From contig JAPHSI010000202.1 of the NCBI GenBank assembly GCA_026193155.1, positions 1 to 11,372 of the forward strand: a stretch of 11,372 nucleotides of DNA, read 5' to 3'. Made by a program: the position numbers and the translations under genes. Source of the DNA: Sulfurimonadaceae bacterium. GTDB taxonomy: Bacteria > Campylobacterota > Campylobacteria > Campylobacterales > Sulfurimonadaceae. Below, in pieces: positions 6,276-11,372 of the stretch. The stretch's first letter is position 1; each line of letters starts with the position of its first letter. Below the pieces are notes generated by a model that did no database searches, was not told the DNA's origin, and saw only the letters and a list, made by a program, of their open reading frames with translations.

Positions 6276-6368
6276 TTACAAAAATTTGCGACTTAGATTA
6301 TAGAAAGAATTTTCCAATTTTTCCATAAAACTTTGTATCTGGTCATTATATCTGCTAAGTGTTTGCAT
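6276..6368 (-). CDS. Candidate 30-residue small protein, amphipathic helix
   Basis: A very short ORF that I do not recognise. The ATG (6368-6366) is preceded by AGGAGG (6379-6374) at 5 bases, the strongest Shine-Dalgarno match in the window. The peptide begins MQTLSRYNDQ and ends NLSRKFL. Hydrophobic residues fall at 4, 7, 11, 14/15, 18, 22, 25 and 29, a 3-4 spacing that gives a helix with one hydrophobic face. There are four basic and three acidic residues, no cysteine, and no stretch long enough to span a membrane. Codons are ordinary for the genome. The frame stays open upstream to 6458, but the only earlier likely start (GTG 6407) has no ribosome site, and that stretch has rare CGA and CGG codons. 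The ORF has its own possible promoter, leader and terminator. It could be a membrane-surface or coiled-coil peptide, or a leader/toxin peptide; no function can be assigned. Confidence 0.55.
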   Translation of the reverse strand: MQTLSRYNDQIQSFMEKLENSFYNLSRKFL

Positions 6369-6371
6369 GAT

Positions 6372-6430
6372 ATCCTCCTGTGTGTGAGAGTTCCGTAAAG
6401 AACCCACTCGATCGACAAATGTCAGAGGAT
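6372..6430 (-). ncRNA. Structured G+C-rich leader that can mask the ribosome site of the 30-codon ORF
   Basis: This stretch is about half G+C in an AT-rich region. On the minus strand ATCCTC (6430-6425) is complementary to GAGGAT (6377-6372), with TG/CA (6424-6423 with 6380-6379) extending the stem past a bulged G6378. This pairing covers most of the AGGAGG ribosome site. Inside it, GGGTTC (6405-6400) pairs with GAACTC (6393-6388, one G-U) around TTTACG. I cannot match it to any known riboswitch. It may be a cis-acting translational switch or part of an sRNA; this is inferred from pairing only. Confidence 0.45.
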
Positions 6431-6438
6431 TAAAGCAA

Positions 6439-6444
6439 GTTATA
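6439..6444 (-). promoter_or_regulatory. Candidate -10 element of the small-ORF transcript
   Basis: TATAAC (6444-6439, minus strand) lies just past the uppP stop codon. It would place a transcript start near 6431, exactly where the complementary anti-ribosome-site sequence begins. No -35 box is evident. Read-through from uppP is the alternative source of this transcript. Confidence 0.35.
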
Positions 6445-6451
6445 TTCCATT

Positions 6452-7222
6452 TTAGTTAAAAAATATTAAAAGTGATATTCCAAAGATAATTCTATATACG
6501 CCAAATGCTACAAAGGTAAATTTTTCTAAAAATACTAAAAATAGTTTTATGGTCAAAAATGCCACGATAAAAGATACTATAAAGCCAACACCTAAAGCTA
6601 CAAGAGATTCATTCGTAAAATCGTTATAGTGTTTGAGTAAGTCATATCCCGTAACGGCACACATAACAGGAAATGCAAGTAAAAAACTAAATTCGGCACT
6701 AGCACGACGGCTTAATCCCACAAGAAGTGCTCCTATGATAGTTGAGCCTGCACGGCTAGTTCCTGGAATAAGGGCAAAAACCTGAGCAAAACCAATCCAT
6801 AGAGTTTGTTTCATACTTATTTTTTCAATATCATCAAGCATAGTTGTTTCATGCGGTATAAAAAATTTCTCAACAAGTAAAAATATAACACCACCGACTA
6901 TAAACATGGTCGCTACTATTTCTAAACTAAAAAGCTCTTTTATTTGATGTGAAAATAAAAACCCAACGGTACCAATTGGTAAAAAAGCAATAACTACCTT
7001 GGTCCATAGTCCAATTTTTTTAATAGTAAATTTATCTCGGTAGTTAAAAAATACGGCAAGTATTGCAGCAAACTGTATAATAACTTCATATGCTTTTGTT
7101 ACATTAGTTTGGTCAATTCCCAAGAACTTACTTGCTACGATTAAATGTCCTGTGGAAGATATTGGAAGAAATTCTGTAAAACCTTCAATAATCCCTAAAA
7201 TTATAGAATCTACAATTGTCAT
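6452..7222 (-). CDS. uppP: Undecaprenyl-diphosphatase (bacitracin resistance protein)
   Basis: A 256-residue polytopic inner-membrane enzyme that removes a phosphate from undecaprenyl diphosphate, regenerating the lipid carrier for peptidoglycan and surface glycans. Seen: the N-terminal signature EGFTEFLPISSTGHLIVA (13-30), holding the acidic and histidine residues of the active site, and the second signature PGTSRAGSTIIGALL (153-167) with the catalytic arginine. About eight hydrophobic helices follow the family pattern, and SRRASAEFSFLLAFP (171-185) is also typical. Length is normal. The ATG (7222-7220) has AGGG 6 bases upstream. The gene diverges from the receiver gene at 7309 across an AT-rich promoter region. 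Downstream on the same strand lies the 30-codon ORF, with 83 bases between stop and start. Confidence 0.97.
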   Translation of the reverse strand: MTIVDSIILGIIEGFTEFLPISSTGHLIVASKFLGIDQTNVTKAYEVIIQFAAILAVFFNYRDKFTIKKIGLWTKVVIAFLPIGTVGFLFSHQIKELFSLEIVATMFIVGGVIFLLVEKFFIPHETTMLDDIEKISMKQTLWIGFAQVFALIPGTSRAGSTIIGALLVGLSRRASAEFSFLLAFPVMCAVTGYDLLKHYNDFTNESLVALGVGFIVSFIVAFLTIKLFLVFLEKFTFVAFGVYRIIFGISLLIFFN

Positions 7223-7308
7223 ATATAACCCTGATTTTTAATTAATATAATATACTATTTTATGGTAAAATTCCGTCGCATTTTAACACAAAAAAGGGAA
7301 AATAAAAT
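7223..7308. promoter_or_regulatory. Divergent promoter region between uppP and the receiver gene
   Basis: 86 AT-rich bases. On the plus strand TATAAT (7246-7251) and an extended TGGTAAAAT (7263-7271) are both plausible -10 elements for the gene at 7309; the second gives a leader of about 30 bases. On the minus strand TATATT (7249-7244) could serve uppP. A ribosome site AGGGA (7295-7299) lies 9 bases before ATG 7309. No regulator site is recognisable. Confidence 0.4.
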
Positions 7309-7689
7309 ATGAATGTACTAATTGTAGACGACAGCAGAACCATAAGAACTCTTTTAAAGAGTATGGTAAGTAACTATTTTAAAGATATGTGTAATATTTT
7401 AGAAGCTGAAGATGGTTTTGTCGCTATGAAACAGATAGAAGAAAACAGAGTAGATATAATACTTCTGGATTATAATATGCCAAATATGAATGGGGAAGAA
7501 GTTGTAGAAGTTATTAGAAAAAATAGAAAATGGGATAGAACACGTATAATTATGGTTACAACAGAAGGTATAAAAGAGGATGTTTTAAGACTTATTAAAA
7601 AAGGTGCAGACGGGTATGTTGTTAAACCTTTTAGGGAAGATGTTATATTTAAAACATTAGATACAATTAAAGCTAGAATAGTACGCTAA
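7309..7689 (+). CDS. Single-domain CheY-like response regulator
   Basis: A 126-residue receiver domain with nothing attached, so it acts by protein contact and not by binding DNA. Seen: the acidic pair D7/D8 for Mg2+, the phospho-acceptor D54 in LLDYNMPNMNGEE (52-64), T84 (with T85) in IIMVTTEG, aromatic Y103 and the conserved K106 in VVKPF. All catalytic residues are present, so it should be phosphorylated. No histidine kinase, chemotaxis gene or output partner lies next to it, so its pathway is unknown; chemotactic CheY proper is possible but cannot be claimed. AGA is used for most arginines, unlike thrS and purA, which use CGT. It has its own promoter region, and a separate promoter follows it, so it is probably monocistronic. 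Confidence 0.93.
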   Translation: MNVLIVDDSRTIRTLLKSMVSNYFKDMCNILEAEDGFVAMKQIEENRVDIILLDYNMPNMNGEEVVEVIRKNRKWDRTRIIMVTTEGIKEDVLRLIKKGADGYVVKPFREDVIFKTLDTIKARIVR

Positions 7690-7708
7690 TACTGACTTAA
7701 ACAAAATT

Positions 7709-7717
7709 TGCTATAAT
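7709..7717 (+). promoter_or_regulatory. Extended -10 promoter of the aminotransferase-hisZ-purA-fliJ operon
   Basis: TGCTATAAT joins a TG extension to a perfect TATAAT (7712-7717) in the 63-base gap before the aminotransferase gene. A start near 7724 would give a leader of about 30 bases, with AGGA (7743-7746) 6 bases before ATG 7753. It is one of the best promoter matches in the window and probably drives the whole downstream gene cluster. Confidence 0.65.
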
Positions 7718-7752
7718 ACGAGGTTTTTTTATTAAACTTTGTAGGAAATTAA

Positions 7753-8862
7753 ATGTTACTTTTTACACCTGGACCAACACCAGTACCTCAAAATGTTCGT
7801 AATGCTATGGCTGATGAGACTATGCACCACCGTACACCGGAATTTGAAGCGATTTTTGAAAAAACTCGCAAACATCTTTTTAATCTTTTTAATACTGACG
7901 AAGTAGTGATGATTGCATCTAGCGGGACAGGTGCAATGGAAGCAGCAGTTATCAATATGTGTCACTCTACACTTTTAAATATTAACAGTGGAAAATTTGG
8001 TGAGCGTTTTGGAAAAATAGCTGAAGCTCACGGACTTAGATCTATTGAAATTCAAAATGAATGGGATACACCTGCAAGTGTAGAAGAAGTAGTAGAAGCT
8101 GTTGAGAGTAACTCTGACATAGATGCAATTGCTATCCAAATCAGTGAATCTGCAGGTGGTCTGCGTCACCCTGTAGAAGAGATAGCTAAGGCTGTAAAAG
8201 CAATCAATCCAAACATAATGATAATAGCTGATGGTATTACGGCCGTTGGTGTTGAGAAAATCGATGTTACAAATATCGATGCATTAATAGCAGGAAGTCA
8301 AAAAGCTTTAATGCTTCCTCCGGGACTTGCAATTATAGGTCTGTCAAATGCTGCGATTGAGAAAATTGGAGAAGGTAAAGGATATTATCTAAACCTTGCA
8401 TCTGAGATTAAAAAACAGCGTCAAAACACTACAGCTTATACAGCTGCAACAACTTTAATTATAGGTCTTTTAGAAATACTAGAGAGTATAGAAAAAGATG
8501 GTGGTTTGGCAAAGCTTTATGCTGATACTGCATGTCGTGCTAAGTCTGTAAGACGCGCACTTGAAGCTATAGGACTTCATGTTTATCCAAAAGTTCCTGC
8601 AAAATCTATGATTACTATTGATGATGAGCAGGCAAATGAAATTAGAAAAGTTCTAAAAGAAGATTACCAAGTAAATGTTGCAGGTGGACAAGACCACTTA
8701 AAAGGAAAAATCTTTAGAGTAAATCAGATGGGTTTGATTCAGCCGTACGAGATGGCATGGGTTGTAAATGCAATTGAGTTAGCACTAGATAAGATTGGAA
8801 AAAGAAAATATGATGGAACAGCAAACAGAGTGTTTAACGGTTGTTTTCTCGGAGTGGATTAA
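7753..8862 (+). CDS. Class V PLP-dependent aminotransferase (serine-pyruvate / alanine-glyoxylate type)
   Basis: A 369-residue cytosolic fold-type I PLP enzyme. Seen: TPGPTPVP (5-12) at the substrate entry, HHRTPEFE (25-32), SSGTGAMEAAV (56-66) for cofactor phosphate, D160 in IIADGITAVG (which contacts the PLP ring nitrogen), and K184 in AGSQKALMLPPG as the Schiff-base lysine. R324-region FRVNQMG near the C-terminus would hold the substrate carboxylate. It resembles the archaeal/Campylobacterota branch named serine-pyruvate aminotransferase, some members of which serve as phosphoserine aminotransferase, so the substrate is uncertain: it may act in serine/glycine metabolism. Its stop codon is three bases before the hisZ-like start, which places it first in an operon with hisZ, purA and fliJ. 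Confidence 0.9.
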   Translation: MLLFTPGPTPVPQNVRNAMADETMHHRTPEFEAIFEKTRKHLFNLFNTDEVVMIASSGTGAMEAAVINMCHSTLLNINSGKFGERFGKIAEAHGLRSIEIQNEWDTPASVEEVVEAVESNSDIDAIAIQISESAGGLRHPVEEIAKAVKAINPNIMIIADGITAVGVEKIDVTNIDALIAGSQKALMLPPGLAIIGLSNAAIEKIGEGKGYYLNLASEIKKQRQNTTAYTAATTLIIGLLEILESIEKDGGLAKLYADTACRAKSVRRALEAIGLHVYPKVPAKSMITIDDEQANEIRKVLKEDYQVNVAGGQDHLKGKIFRVNQMGLIQPYEMAWVVNAIELALDKIGKRKYDGTANRVFNGCFLGVD

Positions 8863-8865
8863 GAA

Positions 8866-9714
8866 ATGATTTTAGAACACGAGATACCAAACGGCTCAAA
8901 ACTTTACTTTGGAGAGAGTGCAAAGAAAAAGAGAGAGATAGAATACAAAGCAAGTGAATTATTAAACGCAGAGGGCTTTGAAGAAATTTTAACTCCACTT
9001 TTTTCATATCACCAGCATCTAAGTATTGCAAATGAGCAAGAACTAATCCGTGCAAATGATGAAAAAAATAATTCCGTATCACTAAGAGCAGATTCGACTA
9101 TAGATGTTGTTCGAATTATTGAGAAACGTCTTGGTCGCAATACGGATGAGAGAAAATGGTTTTATATACAACCGATTTATAAATATCCGACAACTGAACA
9201 ATACCAAATCGGTGTTGAGTATATGGGTGAGACAAACTTATCGTATATTTTAAATATAGCAAACGATATTTTTAAAAAACTAGATGTATCGGCACTTGTT
9301 CAAATCAGTAATATGAGAATACCTCATATTTTAGTTGATATGTTTGATGAGTTGACCCTTGATGATTTTAGACATCTAAATATAGAAAAATTTCTAAATT
9401 TAAAAGTAGATTGGCTAAGTAAATTAGTTTATCTTCAACATGTAGAACAGGTTGATGAACTTTTAGAAATAGTTCCTGATATTTTAAAAAATGAACTTAT
9501 AAAAATGAAAGAACTTTGTAATGACTCAGCGTGTAATAACGGGGTTTTAGCTCCTATGTATTACGCTAAGATGCTTTACTATGATGAATTGTTTTTCAGA
9601 GTAATAAAAGATAATGAAGTATACGCACGCGGTGGCAGATACAAAAATGAAGAAACGACTTCGGTTGGTTTTGCAATATATACAGATACAATAATAGAAG
9701 AGAAAGTAAAATAA
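8866..9714 (+). CDS. hisZ: HisZ-like ATP phosphoribosyltransferase regulatory subunit (short form)
   Basis: A class II synthetase-like protein of 282 residues related to HisZ, which has no tRNA-charging activity and combines with short-form HisG to make the first enzyme of histidine synthesis. Seen: the motif 2-like LRADSTIDVVRI (73-84), followed by FYIQPIYKYP (~99-108), and a C-terminal YARGGRYKNEE that mimics the histidine-binding AGGRY loop of HisRS. It is shorter than typical HisZ (about 320-390 residues) and ends shortly after motif 3 with no anticodon-binding domain. The start ATG 8866 has GGAG (8851-8854) within the end of the aminotransferase gene. Its stop TAA overlaps the purA ATG by one base. 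Regulatory-subunit function is inferred; hisG is not in the window. Confidence 0.78.
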   Translation: MILEHEIPNGSKLYFGESAKKKREIEYKASELLNAEGFEEILTPLFSYHQHLSIANEQELIRANDEKNNSVSLRADSTIDVVRIIEKRLGRNTDERKWFYIQPIYKYPTTEQYQIGVEYMGETNLSYILNIANDIFKKLDVSALVQISNMRIPHILVDMFDELTLDDFRHLNIEKFLNLKVDWLSKLVYLQHVEQVDELLEIVPDILKNELIKMKELCNDSACNNGVLAPMYYAKMLYYDELFFRVIKDNEVYARGGRYKNEETTSVGFAIYTDTIIEEKVK

Positions 9715-10964
9715 TGAAAGCAGATTTAATAGTTGGGATTCAATGGGGAGATGAAGGTAAAGGCAAGATAGTAGATGCACTTGCTTGTAAATACGATATG
9801 GTATGTAGAAGTCAGGGTGGGCATAATGCAGGTCATACTATTTGGGTTGAGGGTGTTAAATATGCACTTCACCTAATACCTTCAGGCGTACTAAACCCTA
9901 AAGCTATAAATGTAGTAGGAAACGGTGTTGTTTTATCTCCGGAATCTATTATAAAAGAGATGGAACAGTTTGAAAACTTAGAAGGGCGTTTATTTATATC
10001 TGATAAAGCGCACTTAAACCTTTCATATCATGCATTGATTGATCAAGCAAAAGAGAGATTAAAAGGTGATAAGGCTATCGGTACTACTGGAAAAGGTATT
10101 GGACCTGCATATGCTGATAAGATAAGTCGTAACGGTGTTCGTGTCGGAGAGCTTTTAGATCCTAATGCTTTAGCTGATTCAATACTTGAGTATTTTGAGC
10201 AAAACCGTGCAATATTCGATATTTATGAGATAGCTACACCGAACAAAACAGAACTTCTTGCTGAACTAGAAGGCTTCAAAGCTAAACTTGCTCCATTTAT
10301 TACAGATACTACTCAGATGGTATGGAAAGCTCTTGATGAAGAGAATAAAAAAGTTTTATTAGAGGGTGCACAAGGTACGCTTTTAGATATTGACCACGGT
10401 ACATATCCGTATGTAACTTCAAGCTCGACTGTATCGGCAGGTGCTTGTACTGGTCTTGGAATAAATCCTAAAGATATCGGTAAAGTTATAGGTATTGTAA
10501 AAGCCTATTGTACACGTGTAGGTAACGGACCTTTCCCAAGTGAGGATTTTGGTGAAGACGGTAAACGTTTAGGTGAGCAAGGTCATGAGTTTGGAACTAC
10601 AACAGGTCGTGCTAGACGTTGTGGTTGGTTTGATGCAGTTGCAACTCGTCACGCATGTCGCCTAAACGGTGTAGATGAATTATCACTTATGAAACTAGAC
10701 GTATTAGATGGTTTTGATGAAGTAAAACTTTGTGTAGCATATGAATACAATGGCACAGAAATAGATTATATGCCTGCTGATTTAGAAAATGTAAAACCTG
10801 TATATAAGACTTTCAAAGGTTGGAATAACTCCGTAGGTGCGAGAAAATTTGAAGATTTACCTGAAAATGCACAAGCTTTTGTAAAGACTATTGAAGAGAT
10901 AAGCAAAACAAAAGTTGGTATAATTTCTACATCGCCTGAAAGAGATGATACAATAATCCTATAA
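9714..10964 (+). CDS. purA: Adenylosuccinate synthase
   Basis: A 416-residue cytosolic enzyme joining IMP and aspartate with GTP to give adenylosuccinate, the first committed step from IMP to AMP. Seen: QWGDEGKGKIVD (10-21) with the catalytic D13 and P-loop, GGHNAGHT (35-42) with H41, IGTTGKGIGPAYADK (122-136) for IMP, LLEGAQGTLLDIDHGTYP in the centre (key residues E, Q, D, H), TTTGRARRCGWFDA for GTP/aspartate, and the C-terminal GIISTSPERDDTI. Every expected motif is intact and the length is near normal. The ATG shares its A with the hisZ stop (TAATG), and there is no strong ribosome site, so translation probably depends on hisZ translation ending there. The fliJ-like gene starts 13 bases after the stop. 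Confidence 0.98.
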   Translation: MKADLIVGIQWGDEGKGKIVDALACKYDMVCRSQGGHNAGHTIWVEGVKYALHLIPSGVLNPKAINVVGNGVVLSPESIIKEMEQFENLEGRLFISDKAHLNLSYHALIDQAKERLKGDKAIGTTGKGIGPAYADKISRNGVRVGELLDPNALADSILEYFEQNRAIFDIYEIATPNKTELLAELEGFKAKLAPFITDTTQMVWKALDEENKKVLLEGAQGTLLDIDHGTYPYVTSSSTVSAGACTGLGINPKDIGKVIGIVKAYCTRVGNGPFPSEDFGEDGKRLGEQGHEFGTTTGRARRCGWFDAVATRHACRLNGVDELSLMKLDVLDGFDEVKLCVAYEYNGTEIDYMPADLENVKPVYKTFKGWNNSVGARKFEDLPENAQAFVKTIEEISKTKVGIISTSPERDDTIIL

Positions 10965-10977
10965 AGGACTATACTGC

Positions 10978-11372
10978 ATGAAAACGCGTTACTCGCCACT
11001 TGTAAAACTAAAAAAAAGCACAATGGATAAGAGTGAGCGACAAGTGCAGCAAAAAAATGCAGACCTAAGTAGTGCTAAAAAAGCATTAGAAAACTCATAT
11101 AATTCTTTAGATGATATTTCACAACCGACTTCAGGAAATATCAACAATCTTTTAGCCTCAAGAAGTCTGCTTTCTTCCCAAAGAGACTTGATTGAACATA
11201 ATAAGAGTTGGGTAAACTATGCTAATGAACAACTCGAAGCTGCAAAGCTACAATTTAAAAAAGATATGATAGAGTTTGAAAAGTTTAAATACTTGGAAGT
11301 CCAAGAGATAAAAAAGTATCAAAAAGAGTTAAAAGTAAAAGAGACAAAAGATTTAGATGAGATTGCTTTAAT
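10978..11372 (+). CDS. fliJ: FliJ-like flagellar export protein (3' end outside window)
   Basis: The first 131 residues of a protein still open at the window end. It starts at ATG 10978 with AAAGGA (10963-10968) 9 bases before it, overlapping the purA stop codon. The product begins MKTRYSPLVKLKKSTMDKSE and is almost entirely charged and helical, with two long coiled-coil stretches (~10-45 and ~65-130) split by a short loop around SQPTSGN (~48-54). The visible C-terminal part (KVKETKDLDEIAL) matches the E-x-KELDEIA pattern that ends FliJ proteins. FliJ is the stalk-like component of the type III flagellar export ATPase (with FliI/FliH), at the cytoplasmic face of the flagellar base. FliJ sequences are poorly conserved, so the call rests on length, coiled coil, C-terminal motif and the position after purA, which is also seen in Campylobacter. 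Confidence 0.72.
   Translation, partial: MKTRYSPLVKLKKSTMDKSERQVQQKNADLSSAKKALENSYNSLDDISQPTSGNINNLLASRSLLSSQRDLIEHNKSWVNYANEQLEAAKLQFKKDMIEFEKFKYLEVQEIKKYQKELKVKETKDLDEIAL

Noticed and set aside
6276..6407. Longer version of the small ORF starting at GTG 6407
   Set aside because: No ribosome site before GTG, rare arginine codons in the extension, and the added stretch is better explained as structured leader; ATG 6368 has a near-perfect site.
6276..6430. AapA/IsoA-like type I toxin-antitoxin
   Set aside because: The 30-residue length and masked ribosome site recall AapA of Helicobacter, but the peptide is not hydrophobic in the same way, no sequence match is evident and no clear antisense promoter is seen. 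Left as an idea only.
6367..6430. Known riboswitch or tRNA-like element
   Set aside because: No cloverleaf, T-loop or conserved riboswitch core could be found on either strand.
7756..8169. Two minus-strand ORFs inside the aminotransferase gene
   Set aside because: Cysteine- and phenylalanine-rich antisense frames without ribosome sites; the plus-strand gene has all catalytic motifs.
8834..9780. Minus-strand ORFs at 8834-9082 and 9547-9780
   Set aside because: They lie antisense across gene junctions of a tight plus-strand operon and show no start signals.
10766..11023. Minus-strand 85-codon ORF at the purA-fliJ junction
   Set aside because: Antisense to the conserved PurA C-terminus and the fliJ start; no supporting signals.

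Overview
The window looks like a core-chromosome segment of a Campylobacterota (Epsilonproteobacteria) genome, most like Sulfurimonas or a close relative. This rests on the AT-rich base composition, the 602-residue threonyl-tRNA synthetase with a shortened N-terminus, a thrS-infC pair not followed by rpmI-rplT, the purA-fliJ arrangement, and -10-type promoters without clear -35 boxes. The genus is an inference from protein resemblance and could not be checked by a search. I see no rRNA, tRNA, CRISPR array, insertion sequence or prophage.

Layout. Bases 2-496 are the 3' end of ilvD (+). It converges on a two-gene minus-strand unit: a zinc-ribbon SAM methyltransferase (1627-986) followed without a gap by a DUF2721 membrane protein (985-506). 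A short palindromic promoter region (1628-1690) separates this unit from thrS-infC (1691-4014, +), both of which start with TTG and overlap by three bases. After infC comes an intrinsic terminator, overlapped on the other strand by a possible 60-codon gene (4147-3965). Phased A-tracts (4203-4230) lie between that small gene and a YajR-type MFS transporter (5559-4243, -). A symmetric divergent promoter separates the transporter from rdgB (5631-6218, +).

The 233 bases between rdgB and uppP are the most unusual part. On the minus strand they hold what looks like a complete small transcription unit. It has a possible promoter, a structured G+C-rich leader able to mask the ribosome binding site, a 30-codon ORF (6368-6276) with an exceptionally strong Shine-Dalgarno sequence, and an intrinsic terminator ending at the rdgB stop codon. 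uppP (7222-6452, -) lies upstream of it.

The right third is all plus strand: a stand-alone CheY-like receiver, then a tight operon of class V aminotransferase, HisZ-like protein, purA and a FliJ-like flagellar export protein cut by the window end.

Functionally this is mostly housekeeping: branched-chain amino acid synthesis (ilvD), translation (thrS, infC), nucleotide-pool sanitation (rdgB), cell-wall lipid carrier recycling (uppP), purine synthesis (purA), with accessory signalling and flagellar genes. The novelty lies in the small ORFs and the non-coding architecture rather than in the large genes.
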